A stretch of 64,000 nucleotides of DNA from Symbiodinium natans (GCA_905221605.1 CAJNDS010002132.1:411299-475298), one strand, 5' to 3'. Shown: positions 1 to 9,275, counted from the first letter of the stretch. Notes: generated from the letters alone by a model not told the origin. Numbers and translations are program-made.

Positions 1-183
1 AACAGCAGCGCCGCATCTGGGATCTTGCTGGTCGGGCACTGCCTGCTCAAAGCTTTCGGTCACGTCTGGGTTTGCATCTTCCTGAGATCTTGAGGATCCT
101 CTCTTGGATCGCAGTTGCGATGGATGTTCAGCTAACGGTGCATCAGGAATCCCATCTTGCACCCAAACAACACGTACCGACAT
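1..183 (-). CDS. 5' part of an unrecognised gene, running off the left edge
   Basis: An open frame begins at an ATG at 183 (product starts MSVRVVWVQDGIPDAP) and stays open for 61 codons to the window edge. The product is acidic and polar, with a Ser/Arg/Gln-rich stretch; no domain was recognised. An AG at 196-197 just upstream could be a splice or trans-splice acceptor. The frame lies 48 bp from the first terminal repeat at 231, so the repeat sits in the 5' region or first intron of this gene. The opposite strand is also open, so the strand is not certain. Confidence 0.4.
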   Translation of the reverse strand, partial: MSVRVVWVQDGIPDAPLAEHPSQLRSKRGSSRSQEDANPDVTESFEQAVPDQQDPRCGAAV

Positions 184-230
184 GGCGAAGTTGCACTTTA
201 AGTGCCATGCGACGCACACACACACACACA

Positions 231-483
231 TGGGGAATCCGGTCGTTGCCGGTTGTCACATCTCTTTTCACTCATTCACACAAAGCTTGACTCTTTCAAA
301 TGAGTCTGCAGGTACGTAGATCAGGCGTCCCTGATCTATATCCTTGCCTCATGTCAGTCAGCTTCGTTGGCAGAAGAAGTGACATGGGCACCTCTGCCCC
401 TTGCTTCGTAAAACTATCGATTCTCTGAACACGAGCTATGAATCGAAAAAGTAACTACCAACTAGCTTGGAACGGAACTTCCA
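231..483. repeat. Terminal direct repeat, copy 1 (253 bp)
   Basis: This copy starts TGGGGAATCC and ends GGAACTTCCA, so it has the TG...CA ends typical of LTRs. It matches 4948-5200 over the full length with two substitutions (TGGGG/TGGAG and CAAAG/CAAAT). A (CA)8 tract lies immediately to the left and CACACAC to the right. Both copies therefore sit inside CA microsatellites, or carry CA-type target duplications on both sides. Confidence 0.9.
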
Positions 484-494
484 CACACACGTAC

Positions 495-732
495 CCGGTC
501 GAAGCCGGTTATTGCTCCATCCTGATGCTGATGGAGTAGGAGGAGGCCCGGGACGTTTCAAAAGAACATCCTCAAAATTATCCATTCTGCGTTTGAAGCG
601 TTTGTACAGCTCATGGCATTGATGTTGAATGCTGAAGTACTTCTTTCTGGCACGATCTTCCCAGAAAGCGTGATTAGAAAAGTGCTGTGCAGTAGCTGAA
701 TCAAAAGACTTCTGAATGTGATCTACTTGCTC
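495..732 (-). CDS. Basic, helical coding segment abutting terminal repeat 1
   Basis: A frame opening with GAG CAA GTA at 732 is strongly protein-like. It has a helical, charged body (KKYFSIQHQCHELYKRF), followed by a Pro-rich tail (KRPGPPPTPSASGW). At 494 the minus strand reads GTACGT, a plausible donor, exactly where the CA tract and terminal repeat begin; read through, the frame stops inside the repeat. It probably continues the 731-1003 coiled coil through a short intron: a GT inside that segment and an AG just before CAA GTA would fuse the frames. Family not recognised. Confidence 0.5.
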
Positions 733-1003
733 AATGAATCACTGAATCAAGTCGTTGAGCAGTCTTATGAATCATCGAGAGATGCTGGACATGACTCTCA
801 AGCTCCGAAACTCTTGCAAAAATTGCTGAGTCTGAAGCAATCTCCGACAACTGCTGGAAGCGTACTTCACTCTCTGAAAGCTTGCGGTTGATTGCCCAGT
901 AAAACTGCTGAATGTTGCGGTCATGGTTGGCTGTCCAAAACTCCAGCTGATCAAGACGATGATAAATGATGTCGATGGATGCAGCATCTCCTCTGTAGGA
1001 CAT
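731..1003 (-). CDS. Coiled-coil coding segment with its own ATG
   Basis: An ATG at 1003 (product starts MSYRGDAASIDIIYHRL) opens a 90-codon frame ending with TGA near 731. The sequence is strongly helical with heptad-like spacing (for example FARVSELESHVQHL) and contains several Trp/Tyr/Phe residues. No catalytic motif is seen. It is followed at once by another coding frame in a different phase (495-732), so the stop is probably removed by splicing. It lies in the interior of the repeat-bounded element. Confidence 0.5.
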   Translation of the reverse strand: MSYRGDAASIDIIYHRLDQLEFWTANHDRNIQQFYWAINRKLSESEVRFQQLSEIASDSAIFARVSELESHVQHLSMIHKTAQRLDSVIH

Positions 1004-1095
1004 GGCAATGGTATGTTCGGCTCTGCAATTAGAAGAAACGAGTTGAACTCTTTGGCCCGTAGAGAACACAGTAAATACATGATTCGAATATCCAA

Positions 1096-1287
1096 CTAGG
1101 AGTACCGTTGCCAGAAATATTTGACTAGCCTTTCACAACCAATCAAAGCTCCGCTCAAGAAGCAATCCTGAAAAACCATCAAATCCTTTGAAGTTAAAAA
1201 CTGATCGACTGGGCAAATTTTGCGTACAGAGCAGAAAGGATGATGTCGTTCGTCTTGGCTCTTAGCGGTCAGAGTGTTTGACACCAC
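1096..1287 (-). CDS. Cys-containing coding segment
   Basis: This 63-codon minus frame has good amino-acid composition, including HHPFCSVRKICPVDQF and later IGCERLVKYFWQR. A pyrimidine-rich TTTTTCAG at 1168 followed by an in-frame GAT could be an internal acceptor, and GTACTC at 1105 a donor. The segment may therefore be one exon of 62 nt (1106-1167) or a continuous frame. No family was recognised. It lies between the Trp-rich segment and the coiled-coil segment of the repeat-bounded element. Confidence 0.35.
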   Translation of the reverse strand: MVSNTLTAKSQDERHHPFCSVRKICPVDQFLTSKDLMVFQDCFLSGALIGCERLVKYFWQRYS

Positions 1288-1288
1288 A

Positions 1289-1738
1289 CTATCGAATTAG
1301 GGTTGTAGATGACCCTTTACTTGCCAAAACGGTCTTCTTGATTGCACACTTCGTTACAACACGATGCAGGCTTCGCATCTTGATGTTGGAGTTACGGGTC
1401 GACTTAGCATTTCGTTGAAGAAAGTGCGCAACGTCGGGGAAACTGCTTCCATCGAAGGGGTTGAAAACGAGTGCGTTGTTGATTCCAGGATGTACCCTAC
1501 CACGAACCGGATGAAGTTGAGGTTTCCCACCATAAACGAAGGTTTTGATTGCCAGAATTCCAGTCATTCCATGAATCACCTCGCCAGGAGGCATCATGGT
1601 ATGTCTCCGAGTTGCAGAATCTGTAACTCCACTCCGAATGTTCTTGCCAGTCAATCCAGAAACCGTCGGGCAGCTTGACGCATCCATTCTCATGGACCCA
1701 CATAAGGCACAATCTAGGGCTTCGACACTGGGTGCACT
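1289..1738 (-). CDS. Trp-rich, Cys-containing coding segment (two competing frames)
   Basis: After an AG near 1739, one frame begins CTQCRSPRLCLMWV and continues PDGFWIDW, then a Trp/Ser/Asn-rich tail (SWRGDSWNDW) to a stop near 1497. The CxxC and later Cys/His residues suggest a small metal-binding fold, but no known family was matched. A second frame from 1693 to 1289 is also open and plausible (CPTVSGLTGKNIRSGV). The Trp/Gly/Ser/Asn-rich style resembles the N-terminus of the gene at 3657-4590, which suggests one shared coding unit. Which frame is used, or whether both are joined by splicing, cannot be decided. Confidence 0.35.
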   Translation of the reverse strand, partial: SAPSVEALDCALCGSMRMDASSCPTVSGLTGKNIRSGVTDSATRRHTMMPPGEVIHGMTGILAIKTFVYGGKPQLHPVRGRVHPGINNALVFNPFDGSSFPDVAHFLQRNAKSTRNSNIKMRSLHRVVTKCAIKKTVLASKGSSTTLIR

Positions 1739-1962
1739 TTAGTACCCTTGCAACATACCATCAGGGACAGAGAACGCAACGCAGTCGGTAAGTCTGGCAC
1801 AGTGCAGCTTATTTGGTCGCATCAGGGAAAGCCTTGACTGAAGCTGTGAGAATGCAACAGGTCGAGTGGCAAATTTAAGGCTTCATAAGAACTTAATGTT
1901 AGTACACATGTACCCGTGCTCTCGGTCCTGAAAACCTGAAACGTCAAGCGAACGAAACCTGA

Positions 1963-2181
1963 ACAGTCATCAATGTCGCAATTCCGAAGAGTCCGAAGCT
2001 ACAGACGCTTTGCAATCACGTTTTCATAGAATCAGATGCAGAAATGTCGATCTGTCTAGGAAGAATGCTTTACTATCACTGTATCTCAAAACTGGCTGTT
2101 CACTTGCAGAGCGGCATTGCCAATCAGTACGAAGGTCGGATCAGCAGTGTTGGCTCGAGCACCACTGGAAACAACAAGTGA
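1963..2181 (+). other. Open plus-strand stretch in an otherwise unassigned gap
   Basis: Between 1740 and 2420 no firm gene is seen. A 72-codon plus-strand frame with no ATG at its start is protein-like (SICLGRMLYYHCISKL). It would be antisense to the surrounding minus-strand coding. The rest of the gap holds AT-richer sequence without repeats. Confidence 0.2.
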
Positions 2182-2421
2182 TTCATCTGCAACGATTTTG
2201 GTAATTGTGATCATTGTCTACTTGCTCGGAGAAGAGTAACTCGATTGCTCGTCAAGTGTAAAGATCGAGGTAGCCAAAGCTTTGGTCGGTAGATCCCATT
2301 GCGATTGCCATAGCAGCGAGGCAAAGTCATTATTCGAACAAGTCAAGGTGAAAGATCAGTATAACAAAAAGTAGTTACGACAACAAGATCAACGAACAAG
2401 AACCACAAGGCCTGACAAGAA

Positions 2422-2877
2422 CTACTTCGAACTACTTGGACCTGGCAAGACAAAGGTGCGGGCAATGGTGCATCGTTCAACTACGTTGTCAACATACGCG
2501 GAGGACTGGGCAACATCGGCAGTAAAATTGATCAGGAGGTCTTTGTTTTGCATGAGGCATACAAAGATATCTTTTTGCATCCAGGTCTCACGCCGGGCAT
2601 CACCAGATATTTTAAAGGCGAAACTCTGGGGCGCGGGGTTATTCGTGAAGACGGCTGTGATCGCCCTATCCCTATCCTCAAGTTGACTCGCACGTTCCTG
2701 TAGGCGATTGCGTTCTTGATTTGTGACCTCAACAAAGTCGACCACTAGCTCACTGAGGTTACTTGATAGTGAGCTGGATCCATCCGAATCACCATTCTCG
2801 GAATTGGATTTCGGCAGCCAACTCATTGCGTGTAGGTCCAGCATTAGTCTGGCCGTTTCCATGTCTACCGAATTGTT
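2422..2877 (-). CDS. Acidic/coiled-coil coding segment
   Basis: This 152-codon frame has convincing composition: a helical start (VDMETARLMLDLHAMSW), a Ser/Asp-rich linker, a helix rich in Glu/Arg/Gln (RNRLQERASQLEDRD) and a hydrophobic C-terminal half. GTTGACAG just upstream could be its acceptor. A YVDN tetrapeptide occurs near the end, but no reverse-transcriptase context surrounds it. Shorter frames are open on the plus strand (2456-2686, 2723-2908). Family unknown. Confidence 0.45.
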   Translation of the reverse strand, partial: NNSVDMETARLMLDLHAMSWLPKSNSENGDSDGSSSLSSNLSELVVDFVEVTNQERNRLQERASQLEDRDRAITAVFTNNPAPQSFAFKISGDARRETWMQKDIFVCLMQNKDLLINFTADVAQSSAYVDNVVERCTIARTFVLPGPSSSK

Positions 2878-2930
2878 CACAAAGGAACTCTGTCAACCTT
2901 CCAATTGAGCAAGACAAGCTACAAATCATC

Positions 2931-3137
2931 CTACCATTGCCCGACTCTCTGAAAAAGAGTATTGAGCTGCTGAAGCTGAAGTTGTTCAAGTTGGTCAGGC
3001 CAGACGTACTTGAGGACAAGATCGTCATCTGTCATCAGAAGTTTAAAAAGCTGGGAGTGGCGCGGTTTGTAAGTCAAACCCAAGAATTTGCATTGAGCAG
3101 CTCCCATCAACGTCCTGAAGCTAAACAGGATGCTCAT
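2931..3137 (-). CDS. Coding segment; strand ambiguous
   Basis: The minus frame reads CKFLGLTYKPRHSQLF, then LLMTDDDLVLKYVWPDQL, ending in Gln/Leu-rich sequence. The plus strand over 2763-3251 is also open and protein-like (SIELLKLKLFKLVRPDVL). A plus coiled-coil frame (KLENDRVRLEKSMNTKL) ends at about 3489. Either a convergent plus-strand gene or a minus exon is present; sequence alone does not decide. Confidence 0.3.
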   Translation of the reverse strand: MSILFSFRTLMGAAQCKFLGLTYKPRHSQLFKLLMTDDDLVLKYVWPDQLEQLQLQQLNTLFQRVGQW

Positions 3138-3553
3138 AAAAGCCCAAGCTTAGAAATTCTGAAAGCGTTTGTATTGGAGGAGCTGCGGGCAGCCATCATT
3201 GAACCACGTTTTGTGCCAGGAGCATCAAGCTTCGGGAATACCAACTCGTAGACTGCAAATGGTGTTTGAAGGATTTGACACATCTGCTGCAGCGACTGTC
3301 CAACAAAACGACTGGCGGTTCTTCCAGGACTTTGTTTGAGGGGTACAGGATTGGGAGGAATGTAGGGGGGTAATCCACAGAAAGGCGCAAAGGCTACGAA
3401 AGGGAAGACGTGGGGCAAAGGGAAGCTCGAGAATGACCGTGTACGCCTGGAGAAATCCATGAACACAAAGCTAGTCATTGGCCTGTGAGGACTCATGAAC
3501 ATCCTCACCTATTCGCAGTAGTCAGATGCTGCCAATAAAAATGCCAACCATGA

Positions 3554-3730
3554 TCACCTTCTGCGCAAAATAAATCGGTAGGCCGAGGTGAACAGCCCGA
3601 TCTGGCAAAAGGCCTTCTCTTCTTTGGACAATTTGTCCAACGTACCATCAGCATCTTTATAGGGCTTGAACAACAATCGTCTTATGCGATCCTTGAAGAG
3701 GGAGTTTTTCAACCCACTTGTTGACGGCAG
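3554..3730 (-). CDS. Overlapping +1-frame coding segment downstream of the gag-like gene
   Basis: In the +1 frame relative to the end of exon 3, the strand reads SLFKDRIRRLLFKPYK, then GTLDKLSKEEKAFCQ and ends RFILRRR with TGA at 3554. It overlaps the last ~70 nt of the upstream frame. GTGATC directly at the stop is a possible donor. A translational frameshift, a very short intron or a one-base indel could connect the two frames. Confidence 0.4.
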   Translation of the reverse strand: MPSTSGLKNSLFKDRIRRLLFKPYKDADGTLDKLSKEEKAFCQIGLFTSAYRFILRRR

Positions 3731-4590
3731 ACTTGGTATGAGATGTAGGGGCCTGATTAGAAAAAGGACGGTTTGTCACCTCCTGAAGGTCAAGCAGTCC
3801 CTTGTTGAAGCTAAAGGAGTCGGAAGTTGCGGGTGAGGGCTGCTTGGAAGTCAATCGAGGTTTCTTTGCTGGCCCTTGACTGGAATTTCTTGCTGGAGGG
3901 TCAATTTGGGCTTGCGAAAGTTGGCGCTTCAGGGCAGCGATTTCACGATCCTTGTTAGCAAGACAATCAGTGTTCGCAAAACCTTCAAGGACTTTAACAA
4001 TCTCTTGGATCAGCTTCGTTGATTTCTTGACTTTGGCATTGTCTGCCTTGCCAGCTTTGTCTACGAAACTACTGCTTGATGAAACAGTATGAAGCAATGG
4101 CTGTGAATCCTTGGAACTGCTGGCTGTACTAGACGCAGCACTCGAAGCAAGCTGGTCAATGTCCCATCGTTTCTTCTCTGATGGCTGAAAGAAAGTGACT
4201 AACAAGCACAACTTCAGAAATCATTCGGCAGAAGACTATCGTGATGAACTAGCCAGCATTAAGAAAACGTAAGTGAACATTGCGCCACCCATCCAGCACA
4301 GCTCATGAACACGAGTGTCACTCAACAACCTACCTGCACTTCCCTGACCAGGCCGACAATCGAATGCGCTTATGAAGCGCTTTTCCATGAACTTGAGTTT
4401 TGTCGAGATAATCTTCGAAAACTCACTGAATGTCATGGCTACCATGAGGGGAAGGAGGAGGACGTGATGTGTCTGGCCGAGCTTTGGGAGTTGTCGGCTC
4501 GTACTTACCACTCCAGCGACTCCAGGATTGGTCCCCGTACCATCCATCATTGCCTTGCTGGTAGTACTCTTTGTTCCCCCACGACGACAT
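3657..4590 (-). CDS. Three-exon Trp/Tyr/Gln-rich, gag-like gene inside the repeat-bounded element
   Basis: ATG at 4590. Exon 1 is 4509-4590, exon 2 is 4334-4438, exon 3 is 4177 down to a TAA at 3657. Intron 1 is GTAAGT...TAG (70 nt) and intron 2 is GTAGGT...CAG. Phases agree (1/1), giving 235 residues. The N-terminus is low-complexity and aromatic (MSSWGNKEYYQQ, then WYGDQSWSRWS). A helix (SKIISTKLKFMEKRF), a Ser-rich linker, a coiled coil (KDREIAALKRQLSQ) and a basic PAKKPRL motif that could be a nuclear signal follow. The layout is gag/ORF1-like, but homology is not claimed. An overlapping +1 frame continues downstream (3554-3730). Intact splice sites suggest it is, or was recently, expressed. 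Confidence 0.6.
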
Positions 4591-4947
4591 GTTTGGTAGT
4601 AGAGCTAGTCGTTGGTGGTAAAAAAGACATCACGTCATCGTTCTTGAGCAAATATGAACATAAAAAGGGAAAAGGGAAGAAGGGCATGGGAATCGGGCAA
4701 GTAGCTGACAATTCTAACAGCTCAAACCAAGACGTCCTCTTGCGAAAAGGCTCATAAAAGATTCTTACCCTACAGTAGACGGAACAGAATCAAACCTTGG
4801 GCAAGCAATCTGGAGCCTCTTACAAGCAAATGTCAGAGCTACCAAAAACGTAACACCTGATCTACAGGTACCGCCTTGACTGAGACGGGATCCTTTCGGA
4901 CCATCACGACAAACCATTACGTCAGAAGTACCTGCCGGGCACACACA

Positions 4948-5200
4948 TGGAGAATCCGGTCGTTGCCGGTTGTCACATCTCTTTTCACTCATTCACACAA
5001 ATCTTGACTCTTTCAAATGAGTCTGCAGGTACGTAGATCAGGCGTCCCTGATCTATATCCTTGCCTCATGTCAGTCAGCTTCGTTGGCAGAAGAAGTGAC
5101 ATGGGCACCTCTGCCCCTTGCTTCGTAAAACTATCGATTCTCTGAACACGAGCTATGAATCGAAAAAGTAACTACCAACTAGCTTGGAACGGAACTTCCA
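4948..5200. repeat. Terminal direct repeat, copy 2 (253 bp)
   Basis: Full-length partner of 231-483 with two mismatches. It is preceded by GGGCACACACA and followed by (CA)5. The repeat contains CCGGTCGTTGCCGG. A similar CCGGTCGAAGCCGG lies just inside copy 1 at about 496-509. As the 5' repeat of a minus-strand element it would carry the promoter for the gene starting at 4590; no promoter motif could be identified. Confidence 0.9.
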
Positions 5201-5212
5201 CACACACACACT

Positions 5213-5392
5213 GTCCAGCCCGACGATTTGCTCTCCTCATGTTGCACTGTATCGCTGGATGCTTTCTGGCGCTTGGCCTCTCCATGGCTAGCTGCAGCTC
5301 CACGAGGCTGCCGAAGGTCTCGCTCGGCAAGCGGCCCACCAGGGCTGCCACGTAGCCGTGGACGTCCTTCTCGGTGTCCAGGCGGCAGATGC
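5213..5392 (-). CDS. Exon-like segment flanking the repeat-bounded element
   Basis: An AG at 5393-5394 opens a frame reading CRLDTEKDVHGYVAALV, then GRLPSETFGSLVELQLAM, with coding-type composition. The frame runs leftwards to the CA tract at 5201-5211 and would stop inside the terminal repeat. It may belong to the host gene interrupted by the element, possibly the gene whose start is at 183. No family recognised. Confidence 0.45.
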
Positions 5393-5399
5393 CTGATGT

Positions 5400-8340
5400 G
5401 ATTTTTTTCGCTCCCGCAAAGCTGGCCGAACCGCAGGCAGGGTCAGAATCTGTTCGTTCTTGGGGGCAAAAAATGGTGGTGTGGGCAGTCGGCTCTCGAA
5501 CACTCTTCAATCCGACAAACAACAACCAACAACTCCAAAATCTTAAACCACAAGACCCCTCCGTTCGAGGATTTCCCACTGCCTTGGCCTCGCTACACTT
5601 CTGTTAGAAGCGTGTTAGGTGCGATTGATGTGTTAGGGTCTGGGGTTCATGCTTCACAGGTCACTGATGGAGCAGTCTTGAATTTTCAGGCGTTTGGTGT
5701 TCGGTGACACGGTTTGGGGCTGTAAATACCTTTCAGTTCAGACCACGCTCCCTCCGAGAAGCTTCATCTATGACTTTTGATCGCGCGGGTCCGAACCCTC
5801 AGGAAAAGGAACTGCGATTCTGTCTCTGGGTGGAATCCCCTCCCCCTAAGATTACCCCGCCACCCCCTCCCCCAAATATGAAATACTCTCTTTATGGTAA
5901 ATCATGATCTATGGTAAATACGCAAAAATGGAGGTGGGGGTGGGGGTGTTAATATTAAAAAGATGAAAATAATAAAGAAAATAACATGGGTTCTGGGTGT
6001 CTCATGCTTGGTGTCCGGCAGCTTCCGGATTTTGTGGCCGGCCAAGGTGCATGTGGGCTCTGGGCTGTGGGCGCATAAATACGCCGGCGGCGAGCCTTGT
6101 AACTTCATCACCACCTCGGCATGAAGACCCGAAAAGTTTGAGTATCGCGCGTCTGAATCTTTGGCTTGAGGTCAAGGCGGTGTCAAGGCTCTGAGAGCCA
6201 AGGTCTCGGGGCGATGTTTCATCTTTGGTTGGGGTCGATGCTCGGGGCCCACAGTTCGTGGTTGCAGGACTTAGCTATGCACTGCTGCCCATGTCGGTAG
6301 AAATTACATTTTCAGGATGTGCTGGTGCATCCAGCTCAAGCTCAAGTCAGTGGCTGCAAAAGCTAAACGGAGCCTTGCCCAGATAAGTGCTGGTGGGAAT
6401 TACGGACAGGAGTTACGGACAGGGGGCTTGGCATGGGCCTGTCTTGTAAAGCTGGCCACGTAGCCTTGGCTTGAAATCCTGCAGGCTGGAAGTATCACTC
6501 CTTGTGTCAAAACTAAAAGGATCGTTCGCAGCAACCGGAACCGCAAGCTCCAGACATGACCATGTTGCTCCACCGGTGGATGGACACTGACATGCAGTTC
6601 CGCTCCCTTTAGGCTGATGCGCTACTGCCCGCCTTGGGGTTGATGAAGACATCAACTGTGGAGCCGTTGATGGGGTCGTCCGCACCTGAAGCACAACTAC
6701 CTAGCGCAACGCCACAGAGCAAAAAGGACGCTTCCAAGCCTGCGGTGAACAGCTTCTCCCTAAGCGACAAGCCTGAAGCACTGAACTTCAAACTCCAGGG
6801 CTGCCTGGCCGTTTCTTGATGCTACCAAGAGCACTGATCCAAGGCACAACCTCAGCCTTGGTGAGGAGCGTGGGCGAGTCGCAGCTGTGGAATATGCCAT
6901 ACCTGGAGCCGCGCATCATGTGAAAGCAAGTTATGCTACAGAGTACTTGGAGGTCCGAGTAATTAACTGTAGTTTTAACCTAAGTATAATAAACCTACGA
7001 GACTTAGGGGGCTCATAATTGAGTTAGACCATGGACCTCCAAGTATGCCACAGTATGGTGCAGGGAATATTTGGCCGTATCCTTCAGGGCCGTGAGCTAT
7101 CTGGGTTTCAGGGCTGTTGGCTCAACACCATGACATCCAAAGTTTCTGGCCGAAACATACGGATGCTTTTCCAAGCCCATCTGTTGCAGCAAAATTGCTC
7201 AGAAAAGGCTCTTGGACGTCCTGTGGACTTTCTGTTTGATTAGGGTCCGGGGAAGAAGACAAGCCCCACACCCTATCCTCCTGCACCCTCCCGTTTGTGA
7301 TCCCCGAGCCAGCTCCACAAGTCAGAGCCCGAACAAAGAACACGGTTTAGGGTTTAAGTTAAGGCTTGGGGGTGATCAAATCCTTGACTTCGTCGGAGTG
7401 TAGGGGCTCCGAGGACGTTCACACATCCTAACACATCTTCTGAACAAATACGAGGGTGCCGGACAAATGGTCCACTGCAACAACGACACAAATAACAAGA
7501 TGTCACTACGTGACCCCAACTTTGGGCACGACAAACACTGCAGTCGCGGCGCGTGCTGTAGGGCAGGCGCCACGCGAACCACCTCATGTCCTGGGTTTCT
7601 GCAGGAGTTTCAATGTTGCCAGGAGTCCTCCCATGAACCCACAGGTGCACTCTCGACCAACAGTCCTAAGCCCGTTTCTCCGGGGGTGGCTTGAATTGCA
7701 AAGAGAGCCTGTGTACCATTGCAGTCCCACTGCTGTGAAACTCGTACAAGGTCAACAAGGTCAAGGTCTGCTCTGCATCAGTTAAATCACATGCCTGGAC
7801 GTGCCTGGCTAAGTAAATAGATGTTGGAAGCACGCCTTGGGAAAACATATTAGCACAACCTCAAGTAGGAAAAGTGCAGAAGGCTTCACCTTGTTGTGAG
7901 TGCTAAGGTCCTATTTGCATTGGTAGTGTAAAGGAACGGCCTTGGAAGGTGGCGCAACACATTAGCAAAATGAGGTGCAGAGAAACTCAACGCACAGGTT
8001 TCTCCACATCCTTCAATCTTACGCTCTCAACCCTGAACCCTTGACCCCAAACACATGATGATAACAGCCAAACCAGGCGGCGGCAACCGACAGCTCGAAG
8101 CGGCCTTGGTCAATCCGCGGCTCCCCTGATGGAGCACGAGCAGGACGACACACAGCATCGCGGCAACCTGCTTTCAGAATTTCTTCAGGGTTTGGGTGTC
8201 AGAGACTCGTTAATAAGCCTCTCTAGGAGTTCGTGTCAGAAGTGCAGGCTTCATGGTTTAAGGCTCAGGCTTTGGTGTCGTGAAAAACCAAGAAAACAAG
8301 ACAACGTAGAGGGCCTCCTTCATGTGAACCCTTAAGATTC
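5400..8340. other. Region with no supported gene
   Basis: Both strands hold only short overlapping open frames. The least poor is a minus frame at 6609-6791 (SLREKLFTAGLEASFLL), but its plus-strand shadow is equally plausible. Around 5830-5960 a C-rich run and a G-rich run (TGGGGGTGGGGG) flank a short AT-rich stretch. No telomere-like arrays occur here, which separates this part from everything right of 11 kb. Confidence 0.5.
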
Positions 8341-8348
8341 GTATGTAC

Positions 8349-8645
8349 TCAATGATGTTGGGCCGCAAGTAGTGACGGTGATGGGAGCTTGGGAACAGGG
8401 CACGTTGAGACATTGCAAAACTGCAGGCTCAAATCGGCGGATATGCGATTTGGAAGCCTTTTTTTACCAGAGCCCTCAACCTCACTTGGGCAAATCAGCA
8501 CCATCCCTCCGACCAAAGAAGCCAAAGCAAGGGGACCCTGAAATGGGCCTGCCGGAACAGGATTCTTGACAAGCGCCGTGGTGTCCACGCTCTCGCGGAT
8601 GGCCGCCGTGACCGGAAGGAAGGCGAGGAACAAAGCAAAGGTCAT
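8349..8645 (-). CDS. Possible small secreted protein
   Basis: An ATG-to-stop frame of 98 codons begins MTFALFLAFLPVTAA, a hydrophobic stretch with a small-residue end like a signal peptide. A second hydrophobic stretch (LALASLVGGMVLICP) follows after about 25 residues. Pro/Ser-rich sequence forms the C-terminus. The plus strand is also open over part of this range, so coding is only suggested. No homologue recognised. Confidence 0.3.
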   Translation of the reverse strand: MTFALFLAFLPVTAAIRESVDTTALVKNPVPAGPFQGPLALASLVGGMVLICPSEVEGSGKKRLPNRISADLSLQFCNVSTCPVPKLPSPSLLAAQHH

Positions 8646-9084
8646 GGAACAGCAGGGATGGCCATTTTGCATGGAATGGAATCTCAAACGACAGCTGTGC
8701 TTCGAGCCACAAGGCTTCAAAACAGTAATTCGTGACTGACATACATTCTTCCACCCAATGACTCAATCATAGTTGTGCTCACTCAAAATACAGTTTCAAA
8801 ACGCGATCAAATTTTCTCCACCAAATGATCTCTCAAATGTTCATGAAACACTGTAACCGGATACGCACCTCCTTTTCAACACGGGGGGGATTCACAACCT
8901 CCACGGAGCACAGCCTAAAACCTCCGCCCCTCTTGCATTAGGTCATGCGACTCCACATCTCGCAAAGGAGAAAACTTCCGCCAAGCACTTCAAGCGGGAC
9001 GGAGGATCAGCAGGATTGCTGTGCGTACCACACGATGGCACCCAGCTGTTCCTCCAGCTCTGCAACTCCAATGTGGGGCTGCGG

Positions 9085-9275
9085 GGCTGGAGAACGATTT
9101 GAAGAAGTCTGGCTAGAGGCAGGCGACCACGACCTGGAGGTACAGATGCGCAGCAGTGGTGGAAATCAAATTCTGCAGCTGTCATATTACGGGCCAGATA
9201 CCGATCACGTCAGAATCCCAATTCCCCAGCTTGCGCTCTTCCATGCCGGCGTTGCTCGACCTGCCCCTGAGAATG
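9085..9275 (+). CDS. PA14-like domain fragment
   Basis: The plus frame reads FEEVWLEAGDHDLEVQM, then GGNQILQLSYYGPDTD and IPIPQLALFH. This matches the usual end of PA14 beta-barrel domains: a Glu-Ala-Gly turn, a GG-rich strand, a GPDT motif and a Pro/Ser/Leu 'IP..AL' ending. PA14 domains bind glycans or act in adhesion; the substrate here is unknown. The fragment is about 60 residues, so the rest must lie on other exons not identified. A minus-strand frame in the neighbouring 8960-9040 contains NPADPPSR, so the strand is not certain. Confidence 0.4.

Larger units (their letters stand above)
231..5200 (-). mobile_element. Candidate LTR-bounded element without recognised pol genes
   Basis: The 253-bp direct repeats at 231-483 and 4948-5200 are 99% identical and bound a 4.46-kb interior of visibly lower GC than the flanks. 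Most interior coding reads on the minus strand, so 4948-5200 would be the 5' repeat. The last coding segment runs up to the other repeat. The ends (TG...CA) and the near-identical repeats fit a young LTR element. Against this, no primer-binding site, polypurine tract, reverse transcriptase, RNase H or integrase motif was found, and the best interior gene has introns. The alternative is two independent insertions of a 253-bp sequence into CA repeats, since each copy has CACACA on both sides. Confidence 0.45.

Noticed and set aside
2422-2600. YVDN as a possible reverse-transcriptase YVDD-type motif
   Set aside because: No other reverse-transcriptase blocks surround it and the context is helical and polar.
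4305-4757. 150-codon plus-strand frame
   Set aside because: It is antisense to the well-supported spliced minus-strand gene at 3657-4590.
8943-9060. Minus-strand NPADPPSR motif resembling the RNase H tail of retroelements
   Set aside because: Only this short motif matches; sequence on either side does not look like RNase H and the other strand next to it fits PA14 better.
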